Source: Micromonospora sp. M71_S20 (lineage in GTDB: Bacteria > Actinomycetota > Actinomycetes > Mycobacteriales > Micromonosporaceae). Taken from it: a stretch of 64,000 nt of DNA. The stretch lies in assembly GCF_003664255.1 (NCBI RefSeq), contig NZ_RCCV01000001.1:1302001-1366000 (forward strand), in the 5' to 3' direction. Position numbers and translations under genes: made by a program. Below are positions 1 to 7,515 of this stretch, piece by piece (the first letter of the stretch is position 1; every line of letters starts with the position of its first letter). The notes beneath the pieces were generated by a model. The model did no database searches and had not been told where the DNA came from. It was given only the letters and a program-made list of their open reading frames with translations.

Positions 1-1
1 C

Positions 2-1138
2 CCAAAGGCCGGCTCGGCCTACACCTACGGGTACGCGGTGCTCGGCGAGGCGGTGGGCTGGTTCATCGGCTGGGACCTGCTGCTGGAGTACACCGCGATC
101 GTGGCCGTGGTGGCGATCGGCATCTCCGGCTACTTCTCGTTCCTGGTGGGCGAGCTGGGGGTGGACCTGCCGGCCTGGATGCTCGGCGCCCCGGGCACCG
201 GCGAGGGACGGGTGGTCGACCTGTTCGCGGTGGTTCTCTGCCTGTTCATCGCGTTCCTGCTGAACCTCGGGATCAAGTCCGCCGCCCGCTTCGAGACGAT
301 CGTCGTCGGGTTGAAGATCGCCGTGGTGCTGCTGGTCGTCGTGGTCGGCTTCTTCCACATCCGCACCGAGAACTACTCGCCGTTCTTCCCCTTCGGGCTG
401 GGCGGGGCGTTCACCGGCGCGGCCACGGTCTTCTTCGCCGTGTTCGGCTACGACGCGATGAGCACGGCCGCCGAGGAGTCGAAGGACGCCCGCCGGCACA
501 TGCCCAAGGCGATCATCTACTCGCTGGCGATCTCGATGGTCCTCTACGTGCTGGCCACCCTGGTGCTGACCGGTATGCAGAACTACCGGGACATCGACCC
601 GGAGAGCGGCTTCTCCTCCGCGTTCGCCTCCGTGGGGCTCTCCGGCCTGGCCAGCGTGATCGCGGTCGGCGCGATCATCGGCATCCTGACCGTGATGTTC
701 ACCTTCATGCTCGGCGTCACGCGGGTGTGGTTCTCGATGAGCCGGGACGGGCTGCTGCCGGGATGGTTCGCCAAGCTGCACCCGGTCCGCCGGGTGCCGA
801 GCCGGGTCACCTGGATCGTCGGCGTGGGCTCGGCCCTGATCGCCGGCTTCCTGCCGATCCGGGAGGCGGCCGAGCTGACCAACATCGGCATCCTGCTGGC
901 CTTCGTGGTGGTCTGCGTCGCGGTGATCGTGCTGCGCTACCGCCGCCCCGACGCGCCGCGCACCTTCCGGCTGCCGGGCATGCCCGTGGTGCCGGCGCTG
1001 GGCGCGGCCTTCTCCCTCTGGCTGATCACCTACCTGGCCCCGGAGACGTGGCTGCGCTTCGCCGTCTGGTTCCTGATCGGCGCGGTCATCTACGCCCTCT
1101 ACGGCTACCGGCGCTCGGCGCTGGCCCGCCGGGACTGA
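2..1138 (+). CDS. APC-family amino acid permease, 5'-truncated by window edge
   Basis: This is the C-terminal part of an integral membrane amino acid/polyamine transporter of the APC superfamily, closest in pattern to the cationic amino acid transporter (CAT/SLC7-like) group. The reading frame is open from base 2, and the first codons read PKAGSAYTYGY, the conserved glycine/tyrosine-rich loop of this family, so the true start lies upstream of the window. About ten hydrophobic helices follow. The segment DAMSTAAEESKDARRHMP is the typical cytoplasmic loop after the central helices. The protein ends with a short basic tail (RRSALARRD). Its 3' end overlaps the 3' end of the convergent radical-SAM gene by 34 bases. 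Substrate specificity cannot be read from the sequence; basic amino acid uptake or exchange is a family-based inference. Confidence 0.9.
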   Translation, partial: PKAGSAYTYGYAVLGEAVGWFIGWDLLLEYTAIVAVVAIGISGYFSFLVGELGVDLPAWMLGAPGTGEGRVVDLFAVVLCLFIAFLLNLGIKSAARFETIVVGLKIAVVLLVVVVGFFHIRTENYSPFFPFGLGGAFTGAATVFFAVFGYDAMSTAAEESKDARRHMPKAIIYSLAISMVLYVLATLVLTGMQNYRDIDPESGFSSAFASVGLSGLASVIAVGAIIGILTVMFTFMLGVTRVWFSMSRDGLLPGWFAKLHPVRRVPSRVTWIVGVGSALIAGFLPIREAAELTNIGILLAFVVVCVAVIVLRYRRPDAPRTFRLPGMPVVPALGAAFSLWLITYLAPETWLRFAVWFLIGAVIYALYGYRRSALARRD

Positions 1139-1854
1139 GGGCGGCACCCGCGCCCTCGGGACCGGGGGCGGTCACCCGCGCCCGGAGCTGCCCGCCCGCC
1201 GGGGCTGCGGCCGGTCACCGACGCCAGCAGCTCGTCGAGGGCGTCGACCTCGGCCCAGCCGTTCACCGCGATCCGGCCGGCGGCGTCGACTGTCACCTCG
1301 ACCCGGTCCGGGCTGCGCGACACCTCGTCGAGCAGGCCCGGGAAGCGGTCGCTGAGCAGCACGAACTCCTGGTTGGTGGAACCCACCCAGGGTCGCCGGG
1401 TGTCGATCCGGTCGGCCAGGAACGGCCCGGCGACGAGGAGGTCGGTCGCCGCCAGCAGCGCCGCGACGTCGTCCCGGCCGGCGTCGACCGCCCGGTGCAG
1501 CTGCGCCCCGGTGTAGCCGGTGAAGGTCATCACCGAACGCCCGGCGGCGCGTACCCCGGCGGCGACGGCGGCCAGCGGGGCGGCCTGGTCGAAGGGCTCG
1601 CCGCCCAGCAGCGTCAGCCCCTCGGTGCCGGCGTCCAGCACCCGGCGCACCAGGTCGGCGGGGGCGACACGTTCCCCGCCCCGGAAGGTCCACAGGTGCG
1701 GGTTGAAGCAGCCGGGGCAGCGGATGGCGCAGCCCTGCACCCAGACGGCCGTCCGCTCACCCGGCCCCTCCGCACGGGTGGCGGACAGGAACCGGGCCAC
1801 CGACACCGCCTCCGCCCCGACCGCAGGGCGGGGCCCGGGACCGTCGTCAGACAT
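1105..1854 (-). CDS. radical-SAM activase-like protein (NrdG/PflA-like 4Fe-4S domain)
   Basis: A 249-aa protein of the small radical-SAM activase type. Near the N terminus, residues 42-49 read CAIRCPGC, a canonical CX3CX2C motif that ligates the SAM-cleaving 4Fe-4S cluster. The SAM-binding GGEP motif follows in TLLGGEPFDQ. Length and layout match activating enzymes such as anaerobic ribonucleotide reductase activase, but no glycyl-radical enzyme is encoded nearby, so the partner is unknown. The ATG overlaps the end of the preceding HhH gene by 8 bases, making it the last gene of a five-gene operon. The C-terminal ~35 residues are Arg/Gly-rich, look poorly conserved, and overlap the neighbouring permease gene on the other strand. 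Radical chemistry is well supported; the substrate is not. Modification of an operon partner protein is inference. Confidence 0.82.
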   Translation of the reverse strand: MSDDGPGPRPAVGAEAVSVARFLSATRAEGPGERTAVWVQGCAIRCPGCFNPHLWTFRGGERVAPADLVRRVLDAGTEGLTLLGGEPFDQAAPLAAVAAGVRAAGRSVMTFTGYTGAQLHRAVDAGRDDVAALLAATDLLVAGPFLADRIDTRRPWVGSTNQEFVLLSDRFPGLLDEVSRSPDRVEVTVDAAGRIAVNGWAEVDALDELLASVTGRSPGGRAAPGAGDRPRSRGRGCRPQSRRASAERR

Positions 1855-2875
1855 CGAGGACCCGGCCGGGCGGCGGCTGCCCGGGCGCCGGCCCGACGGG
1901 CGGGAGGCAGGCCACGGCGTCGCGCAGGCGCGCGTACTCGTGGGGGGCCAGGTCGGCGGCGGCGGCGAACTCGGCCAGGCTGCCGAAGGACCCGCGCCGC
2001 TCCCGCTCGGCCAGCACCTGGCGGGCGCGCTGCGGGTCGAAGCCGGGCAGCGACGCGAGGGCCTCCGGCCCGGCCGTGTTGACGTCGAGCGGCCCCGGGG
2101 CCGGCTGCCCGGCGGCCGGCCGGTCCGGCTGCGACACGGGCGTGGCGACCGGCCCGGTCCCGAAGGGGTCGACGGGCTGGTACGGCACCATCGTCGGGTC
2201 GGCCGCCGGCGGCGCATATCCCGCCGGCGCGGGCGGATACCCCACCGGCGACCCCGGCGGATAGGCCGGCGATCCGGGCGGGTACGCCGGCGACGCGGGC
2301 GGATGTCCCGGCGACGCGGCCGGGTAGGACGGCGACGCGGGCGGGAACCCCGGTGGGGGTGCGGGCGGGTACGCCGGGGACGGGTACCCCGCCGGCGGCC
2401 CGGGCGGATACGCCAGGGACATGCCCGGGTAGGGAGCGGGAATCGGGCCGGCGGGAGCCGTTCCGGGCAGCGGAGCCAGCGGGTACGCGCCGCCGGGCCA
2501 CGCCCCCGCCGCCGCGGACCTGGCCCGGCGGTCGGTGAGCCAGCGCAGCCACGCCGGGTTGATCAGCGCGGCGTGCAGGATGCTGCCGACCCACACGGCC
2601 AGGAGCGCGCCGACCGCCCAGTCGCTGAGGGCGCTCTTATCGTCCGACTCGCCGACGAGGATGAACGCCGCCCAGCCCACCACGGCGTAGACGATGCCGG
2701 GGATCCACCAGGCCGCGCGCCGGGCCCGCAGGCCCACGTAGATGAACCCGAAGCCGCCGAGGCAGCTGCACCCGAGGACAGGCAGCAGCAGCCACCAGCT
2801 CTGCAACACCTGCCACATCGCGCTCGGCCGGGACACGGCCGGGGGCGGCCAGCCGGGGTTAGGCGCGTTCGACAT
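1847..2875 (-). CDS. membrane protein with Pro/Gly/Tyr repeats and ComEA-type helix-hairpin-helix tail
   Basis: A 342-aa protein in three parts. Residues ~20-110 hold two to four hydrophobic helices, one containing GCSCLGG. A long low-complexity stretch of PP-G/S-Y repeats follows. The C-terminal ~65 residues start PLDVNTAGPEALASLPG, the signature of the ComEA/HhH1 DNA-binding fold. The layout suggests a membrane-tethered protein that could touch DNA, or could use the HhH as a protein-interaction module. ATG 2875 is preferred over the in-frame GTG at 2878 because AGGAG lies about 8 bases upstream of it. The 5' end overlaps the DUF2997-like gene by 17 bases and the 3' end overlaps the radical-SAM gene by 8, so all are probably translated together. 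True competence ComEA proteins are secreted and lack this repeat belt, so a DNA-uptake role is doubtful. Confidence 0.8.
   Translation of the reverse strand: MSNAPNPGWPPPAVSRPSAMWQVLQSWWLLLPVLGCSCLGGFGFIYVGLRARRAAWWIPGIVYAVVGWAAFILVGESDDKSALSDWAVGALLAVWVGSILHAALINPAWLRWLTDRRARSAAAGAWPGGAYPLAPLPGTAPAGPIPAPYPGMSLAYPPGPPAGYPSPAYPPAPPPGFPPASPSYPAASPGHPPASPAYPPGSPAYPPGSPVGYPPAPAGYAPPAADPTMVPYQPVDPFGTGPVATPVSQPDRPAAGQPAPGPLDVNTAGPEALASLPGFDPQRARQVLAERERRGSFGSLAEFAAAADLAPHEYARLRDAVACLPPVGPAPGQPPPGRVLDV
2211..2430 (-). repeat. degenerate tandem repeats coding for Pro/Gly/Tyr/Ser belt
   Basis: Short imperfect direct repeats of the form gg(c/t)gggtacgccggcgacgc, in multiples of three bases, encode the repeated PPASPAYPPGSPAYPPG-like segment of the HhH membrane protein. 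Such in-frame arrays commonly expand and contract, so copy number is likely to vary between strains. They are coding and lack the unique spacers of a CRISPR array. Confidence 0.75.
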
Positions 2876-3071
2876 CACGTTGCTCCTGCCGCGCGACCAC
2901 GGCCGCCCGATCGTGGTCGGCGGTGTACGCGCTGCGTACCGTGCGGGCCGCCAGCAGGTCCTCCAGCACGGCGATGTAGTCGAGGCAGCCGTCGCCGAGC
3001 ACGTCCCTGGTCTCGGCGCTCACGACGCCCTCGCTGGTCACGGTGACCACGATCCGCGGCTGCCCGCCCAT
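2859..3071 (-). CDS. DUF2997-like small protein
   Basis: A 70-aa protein. The first half, starting MGGQPRIVVTVTSEGVVSAE, followed by a GDGCLDYIAVLE segment, has the pattern of the DUF2997 family: a short beta hairpin, then a conserved Cys/Leu helix. The family is typically encoded beside DUF1257 (Ycf35) proteins in cyanobacteria, which agrees with the neighbour here. The ATG overlaps the stop of the upstream gene as TGATG, and the 3' end overlaps the HhH gene by 17 bases. The tail from residue ~45 is charged and may be lineage-specific. The molecular function of the family is unknown to me. The gene is easily missed because longer spurious frames cover it. Confidence 0.72.
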   Translation of the reverse strand: MGGQPRIVVTVTSEGVVSAETRDVLGDGCLDYIAVLEDLLAARTVRSAYTADHDRAAVVARQEQRDVERA

Positions 3072-3523
3072 CACGACCTGCCCTCGACGGCGAACACCAG
3101 ACGGACGCTCGCGTCCTCGGTGACCTGTTCGGACTCCAGCCGCAGCCCGGCGGCGGGGGCCTGCTCGCGCAGCCGCTCCAGCACCGCCCGCTGGACCTGC
3201 CGCCCGTACGCGGCGTCGATGGCCCGGACCGCCTCGACGGCCCGCTGCTCGTCGACCTCGCCCGTGAAGTGCGCCGACCAGATGCCGTCCTCGCCGCGCC
3301 GGAAGCCGGCCCGCACCTCGGCCCAGTCCGCGATGATCGCATCCGGCTCGGTGGTGACCACCGCGCCGGTGTCGCCCAACGCGGCGACGAGCAGCGTCTC
3401 GTCCCGCATCCGGGTCTGCACCTCGCAGACGACGCGGCCCTCCCCGTCCCGCCCGGCGGTGGCGGCGTGGGTCGCGGCGACGGCGGCGACGGCCAGCGGC
3501 AGGAGTATCAGTGAGACGCTCAT
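3071..3523 (-). CDS. Ycf35/DUF1257-like protein with N-terminal hydrophobic anchor
   Basis: A 150-aa protein. Residues 4-20 are hydrophobic (ILLPLAVAAVAA), a likely signal anchor that cyanobacterial and plastid Ycf35 proteins do not usually have. The rest fits the DUF1257 layout: an opening CEVQTRMRDETLLVAALGD segment, a central YGRQVQRAVLERLREQ helix, and a closing strand with a QVTEDASVRLVF pattern. The gene lies 31 bases downstream of the AAA ATPase gene and overlaps the DUF2997-like gene at TGATG. The DUF1257/DUF2997/AAA neighbourhood is what makes the assignment credible. Function is unknown in any lineage as far as I can state. Confidence 0.7.
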   Translation of the reverse strand: MSVSLILLPLAVAAVAATHAATAGRDGEGRVVCEVQTRMRDETLLVAALGDTGAVVTTEPDAIIADWAEVRAGFRRGEDGIWSAHFTGEVDEQRAVEAVRAIDAAYGRQVQRAVLERLREQAPAAGLRLESEQVTEDASVRLVFAVEGRS

Positions 3524-3554
3524 CGGGGCCCTTCCCTCGGTGTCGACCCACAGA

Positions 3555-5198
3555 CTAGAACTCGACCGCTCGCCCGCCCTGTCCCCGTTGCTGCCCCGGA
3601 CCGCCGGGCCGGGAGCCGCTCGGGCCGGCGGGGCGACCGCCGAGGTCCCAGTCCTCGGCGGCGGTGGCGGCGACGGCGCGGGCGTCGGCCCAGGAGCGTA
3701 CGGCGTCGATGCGTTCGGCCTGGGTGACGCTGAGCGGCACCATGCTGACCAGGGCCCGGACCAGGTCGTCGCGGCGCAGCGGACGCCGTTCGGCGAAGGC
3801 GTCGAAGAGCCCGCCGACGACGGCCTGTTCGATCTCGGCCCCCGAGTAGCCCTCGCTGAGCCCGGCGAGTTCGCCGAGCAGGGCGTCGTCGAGCGTCAGG
3901 GCGCCGGCGACGGCCGGGTTGCGCAGCCGCCGGGCGAGGTGGACTCGCCAGATCGACGCCCGCTCCGCGCGGGTCGGCAGGTCGACGAAGAAGATCTCGT
4001 CGAAGCGTCCCTTGCGGAGCAGTTCCGGGGGCAGCCGCTCGAAGTCGTTGGCGGTCGCGATGACGAAGACGGGCTGGGCCTTCTCCTGCATCCAGGTCAG
4101 GAAGGAGCCGAAGACCCGGGCGGAGGTGCCGGAGTCGCCGGCCCCGCCGACGAAGCCCTTCTCGATCTCGTCGATCCACAGCACGCAGGGCGCGGTCGCC
4201 TCGGCGGTCCGGATGGCGGTGCGCATGTTCTGCTCGCTCGACCCGACGAGCCCGGCGAAGACCCGGCCGACGTCCAGCCGCAGCAGCGGCAGACCCCAGG
4301 CCGAGGCGATCGCCTTCGCGGTCAGCGACTTGCCGCAGCCGGGCACCCCGGTGATCAGGACGCCCCGGGGCGCGGGCAGCCCGTACGCCGCCGCCTCGGC
4401 CAGCCAGGAACCGTCCCGCTTGGCCAGCCACCGCTTCAGGTTCTCCAGCCCGCCGACGTCGGCGAGGTCGACCGGGGCGTCGACGAACTCCAGCAGCCCC
4501 GACTTGCGTACGGTCTGCCGCTTCTCCTCGTGCACCACGGCGAGGTCGCTGCCGTCGAGCACGCCGTCGTTGACCATGGCGCGGGCGAACGCGTTCTCCG
4601 CCTCGTGCAGGGTGAGCCCGAGGGCCGCCTTGGCGAGCCGTTCCCGGCCGAGGTCGTCCAACGCGATCCGGATCCGGCCGCCGGCGGAGTTGGCGGCGAT
4701 CATGCCGTCGAGCACCCGCCGGATCTCCGTCTCGGTGGGCAGCGGGAAGTCGACGATCGTCACGTCCTTCTCCAGCTCCACCGGGATGTGCAGCACCGGC
4801 GAGACCAGGACGAGGGTGCGCGGCACCGGGCCGGCCTTGAACGCCGCCACCACGTCCCGCAGCCGGCGGACCACGCCGGGGGTGCCCGGCCGGTCGCTGC
4901 CGCCGTGCGCAGGGTGCAGGTCCTTGAAGATCAGCACGCTGGGGTGGTCGAGGCGCAGCGCGGCGGCCAGCGCGTCGTCCGGGTCGGTGGTGCCCTTGCG
5001 GGCGACGCCGTCGGGCTGCACGAGCCCCGTCGTCAGCGACCAGGTCCACACCGCCCGGGGCGTGCGGACGAGGGTGGCGTCCTGGGCGACGGCGCAGACC
5101 TCGGCGACCACCCGCTGTTCCTCGGACGACTCGACGTAGAGGACCGGGAAGCGCGCCTTGAGCATCTGCGACAGCGCGTCACGAAACGGCACCACCAT
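3555..5198 (-). CDS. Ycf46-like AAA+ ATPase
   Basis: A 547-aa AAA+ ATPase. The N-terminal ~250 residues form a Ycf46-like domain ([19 protein letters not shown], then [14 protein letters not shown]). The AAA core has Walker A GVPGCGKS at residues 284-291, Walker [12 protein letters not shown], sensor-1 TAND and the second-region-of-homology arginines in [15 protein letters not shown] 5198 is preferred over an in-frame ATG six codons upstream because GGGAGGGGGAGTGAGG directly precedes it. It is the first gene of the five-gene minus-strand operon ending at 1105. AAA+ proteins of this class usually act as hexameric remodelling ATPases; a remodelling role on the operon's own partners is inference. 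A G-rich tract and an inverted repeat lie upstream. Confidence 0.85.
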   Translation of the reverse strand: MVVPFRDALSQMLKARFPVLYVESSEEQRVVAEVCAVAQDATLVRTPRAVWTWSLTTGLVQPDGVARKGTTDPDDALAAALRLDHPSVLIFKDLHPAHGGSDRPGTPGVVRRLRDVVAAFKAGPVPRTLVLVSPVLHIPVELEKDVTIVDFPLPTETEIRRVLDGMIAANSAGGRIRIALDDLGRERLAKAALGLTLHEAENAFARAMVNDGVLDGSDLAVVHEEKRQTVRKSGLLEFVDAPVDLADVGGLENLKRWLAKRDGSWLAEAAAYGLPAPRGVLITGVPGCGKSLTAKAIASAWGLPLLRLDVGRVFAGLVGSSEQNMRTAIRTAEATAPCVLWIDEIEKGFVGGAGDSGTSARVFGSFLTWMQEKAQPVFVIATANDFERLPPELLRKGRFDEIFFVDLPTRAERASIWRVHLARRLRNPAVAGALTLDDALLGELAGLSEGYSGAEIEQAVVGGLFDAFAERRPLRRDDLVRALVSMVPLSVTQAERIDAVRSWADARAVAATAAEDWDLGGRPAGPSGSRPGGPGQQRGQGGRAVEF

Positions 5199-5276
5199 CC
5201 TCACTCCCCCTCCCACCCACCCGACCCACGAGCAGCGGAACTCTAACAGCCCTCACCCACCCCCGACCCCGGCGTC

Positions 5277-5331
5277 GATCATGAGGATGGCGGCGCGGAT
5301 TCCGGCATTTCCCCCCGCCAACCTCATGATC
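5277..5331. repeat. imperfect 17-bp inverted repeat upstream of the AAA operon
   Basis: GATCATGAGGATGGCGG at 5277-5293 is mirrored by CCGCCAACCTCATGATC at 5315-5331 with one mismatch and a 21-base spacer. It lies between the stop of the serine hydrolase gene and the AAA operon. It could be a REP-like genomic repeat or a transcript hairpin. I recall similar GATCATGAGG-type palindromes as recurring intergenic repeats in this family, but cannot check that here. Confidence 0.7.
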
Positions 5332-5334
5332 ACC

Positions 5335-5413
5335 GGGGTGGGGTGGGGGGAGGGGGTGGGGGTGGGGGTGGGGGAGGGGGTGGGGGAGGGGGTGGGGGTG
5401 GGGTCAGGGGGTG
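5335..5413 (+). repeat. G-tract array (GGGGGT/GGGGGA), potential G-quadruplex
   Basis: About 78 bases consist almost only of runs of four to six G separated by single T or A on the plus strand. This is an ideal G-quadruplex-forming array and a likely slippage hotspot. It covers the last codons of the serine hydrolase gene and sits 137-215 bases before the AAA operon start. For these minus-strand genes the plus strand is the template, so a quadruplex here could attenuate transcription. Confidence 0.85.
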
Positions 5414-6873
5414 AGGATCGCTAGGGCGAGGGCTGCCAGGAGGGCGGAGAACGTCGCCGACGTCAGTCGCCGCCAGGGCGGGGCGCCGGCCAGCGGGGGC
5501 AGCCCCCGCCAGCGGTACGCGGCCAGGACGATCCCGGCCGCCGAGAGGCCGGCGCCGACCGGCCAGAACCAGCCGGGCACCACCGACCAGTCGCCCAGCC
5601 GGTGGCCCAGGGCGAGGTAGAGCACCGCCCAGGCGACGGCGGGCGCCAGGGTCAGCCGGTCGGGGGCCCGGCGGGTGGCGCCGAGCAGGCTCAGCCCGCC
5701 GAGGAAGGTGAGGACCACCGCGAGCCCGGCGCCGATCCAGACGGGCAGCGGCGGGCCGTCGCCGTCGGCGTCCCGCGCCGGCAGGCCGAGCAGCCGCAGC
5801 CCGATCGACTCGACGCCCTTGTCGGTGTTGCCGAGCACCACCACGCCGCGCCCGGTGGCCCGCTCGAAGCCCAGGTAGGCGTGGAAGCCGCCGGTGGCGC
5901 CGTTGTGCCAGACGATCTCGCGGTCGCCGTACCGGGTGGTGAACCAGCCGTAGCCGACCCGGTTGCGGTCGTCCTCGGTGAAGCGCGGGGTGGCCGCGTC
6001 GGCGCCGGGGGCGGTGCCGGCGAGCGTCGCGCCGAGCAGCCGGGCCAGATCCTCGGCGGTCGACCAGGGACCGACTCCGGCCGGCGCGTAGCCGCCGCCG
6101 ACCCAGGCGTCGACTGCGCGGCCGCCGGCCGTGGAGCCCTCGGCACGCCCGGGCGGCAGGGCGCCGGCGTCGGTCGCCACCACGGTCGCCGTCATGCCGA
6201 GCGGTCGCAGCAGCTCACGGTCGAGCAGTTCCGGGTACGACGTGCCGGCCCGGGTGGCGAGCGCCTGCCCGAGCAGCGCCACGCCGAGGTTCGAGTAGTG
6301 GACCTGCCCGCGCCCGTCGCCGGGCTCCTCCCCGCCGGCGGCGTCGAGCAGCCACCGGGCGTCCCGACCGGCGTAGGGGTTGCCGCCGGTGACGTTCGCC
6401 CACCAGGTGCCGACCAGGTCCCCGGCCGAGGTGACCGCGAGGCGGGGCAGGCCGGAGCGGTGGCTGGCCAGCTCGGCGAGGGTGGCCTCGCGGGCGGGCC
6501 CCGTGAGCGCGGGCAGCACGGTGCCGACCGGCTCGTCGGGGCGTACCGCGCCGGTCGCGGCCTGCCGGGCGAGGAGCATCCCGGTCATCGCCTTGGTGAT
6601 CGAGCCGATCTCGAAGGGGGTGCCCGGTTCCACCGGTCGGCCCGCCGCGTCGCGCTCGCCCAGGCCGGCGGTCCGGACCTGGCCGTTCTCGAGCACGGCG
6701 ACGGCGAGGCCGCGGTGCCCCTCGGGGTCGGGCACCGCCGCGCGGACGTCGGCGGCCAGCGCGGTGTCGCCGGTGCTCTGCCCGGTCAGCCGGGGTGCGC
6801 GCGGCATGATCCCGACGGCCGCGACCGCGGCGACGAGACCGACGACCAGGGTGAGGACGGTTGGCTTGCGCAT
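5404..6873 (-). CDS. membrane-anchored serine hydrolase (class C beta-lactamase/DD-peptidase fold)
   Basis: A 489-aa protein with a hydrophobic signal anchor at residues 6-24. The extracytoplasmic hydrolase domain carries the active-site SITK tetrad at residues 91-94 and a YSN motif at 193-195. A later HNG (WHNGATGG) corresponds to the third class-C box. About four C-terminal transmembrane helices follow. This layout is common in actinobacterial 'serine hydrolase' proteins that may act on peptides or cell-wall fragments; beta-lactam resistance is not implied. The gene lies 23 bases downstream of a winged-helix regulator gene on the same strand, so the two probably form an operon. The last codons lie in the G-tract array, so the C-terminal end may vary. 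Confidence 0.88.
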   Translation of the reverse strand: MRKPTVLTLVVGLVAAVAAVGIMPRAPRLTGQSTGDTALAADVRAAVPDPEGHRGLAVAVLENGQVRTAGLGERDAAGRPVEPGTPFEIGSITKAMTGMLLARQAATGAVRPDEPVGTVLPALTGPAREATLAELASHRSGLPRLAVTSAGDLVGTWWANVTGGNPYAGRDARWLLDAAGGEEPGDGRGQVHYSNLGVALLGQALATRAGTSYPELLDRELLRPLGMTATVVATDAGALPPGRAEGSTAGGRAVDAWVGGGYAPAGVGPWSTAEDLARLLGATLAGTAPGADAATPRFTEDDRNRVGYGWFTTRYGDREIVWHNGATGGFHAYLGFERATGRGVVVLGNTDKGVESIGLRLLGLPARDADGDGPPLPVWIGAGLAVVLTFLGGLSLLGATRRAPDRLTLAPAVAWAVLYLALGHRLGDWSVVPGWFWPVGAGLSAAGIVLAAYRWRGLPPLAGAPPWRRLTSATFSALLAALALAILTP

Positions 6874-6896
6874 GGTGCTCCCTCCGTCGGGGTGGG

Positions 6897-7409
6897 TCAG
6901 CGGCGGGCGGCGGTGAGGATGGCCAGCAGCGGCACGACCCGTTCGGCCGGGACGGCGTAGTGACCCCGGCCGGCGCTGCGCAGCCAGCCGGCGGCGGTGA
7001 GCTGGCGCAGGTGGTGGTGCAGTTGGCCGGTGGTGCCCAGGCCCTCGATCTCGGCCAGCTCGCCGGTGCCGTGCCGGCCGCCGAGGATCTCGCGCAGCAG
7101 GCGCAGCCGCACCGGATGCGCCAGGGCGGTCAGCACGCCGGCCAGCTCCGTCCAGTCGCCCGCGAGCACGTCGTCGACCGTGCGGCCGTACTGCCAGTCG
7201 TAGTGCTGGTCGTCGAGGCGGACGGTGCCGGTGTAGAGCACCGCGCCGCCGCCGTCGGACGGGATCCGCTGCTTCAGCCCGTCGAGGGCCCAGAAGACGT
7301 CGCCGGTCGCCGGGGGTGCCTCGGCCGGGGGCGGTCCCGCTCCGAGGCGCTCCGTCAGCGCGGCGACCTGCGCCTCCAGCGTGCTCAGCCGTTCCTCGAT
7401 CTCCGTCAT
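6897..7409 (-). CDS. ArsR-like winged-helix transcriptional regulator
   Basis: A 170-aa regulator. An N-terminal coiled-coil segment (EERLSTLEAQVAALTERLG) is followed by a linker and a C-terminal winged-helix domain (TALAHPVRLRLLREIL, then GTTGQLHHHLRQLTAAGWL) typical of ArsR/HTH_20 regulators. It lacks the Cys pairs of metal-sensing ArsR proteins, so a metal sensor is unlikely. It is the promoter-proximal gene of a two-gene unit with the serine hydrolase. The AT-rich palindromic sequence just upstream is a plausible autoregulatory operator. Confidence 0.85.
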   Translation of the reverse strand: MTEIEERLSTLEAQVAALTERLGAGPPPAEAPPATGDVFWALDGLKQRIPSDGGGAVLYTGTVRLDDQHYDWQYGRTVDDVLAGDWTELAGVLTALAHPVRLRLLREILGGRHGTGELAEIEGLGTTGQLHHHLRQLTAAGWLRSAGRGHYAVPAERVVPLLAILTAARR

Positions 7410-7410
7410 T

Positions 7411-7440
7411 GCTCGATAATACGAACTTACGTAGTTACGT
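7411..7440 (-). promoter_or_regulatory. promoter/operator of the ArsR-like regulator
   Basis: Read on the minus strand, ACGTAACTACGTAAGTTCG is followed by TATTATCG just before the ATG. The TACGTA-centred near-palindrome resembles a winged-helix operator, and TATTAT is a reasonable -10 box that would give a very short leader. It stands out as an AT-rich island in very GC-rich DNA. Confidence 0.5.
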
Positions 7441-7515
7441 GCAAAGGCGGACCGCCGGAGCGGGTGCCGCGCCGGTCCGCCGGCCCGCTACCGTTCCCGG
7501 TCTGGGGAGGTGCCG

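Noticed and set aside
2211..2430. Possible CRISPR array
   Set aside because: The repeats are imperfect, contiguous and in-frame within a protein gene, with no spacers and no cas genes.
2742..5246. Long plus-strand open frame across the AAA operon
   Set aside because: It is antisense to a complete AAA+ ATPase and its partners, and has no recognisable domain.
5404..6873. Beta-lactam resistance gene
   Set aside because: SITK and YSN motifs only show a serine hydrolase; the C-terminal transmembrane helices are not found in true class C beta-lactamases.
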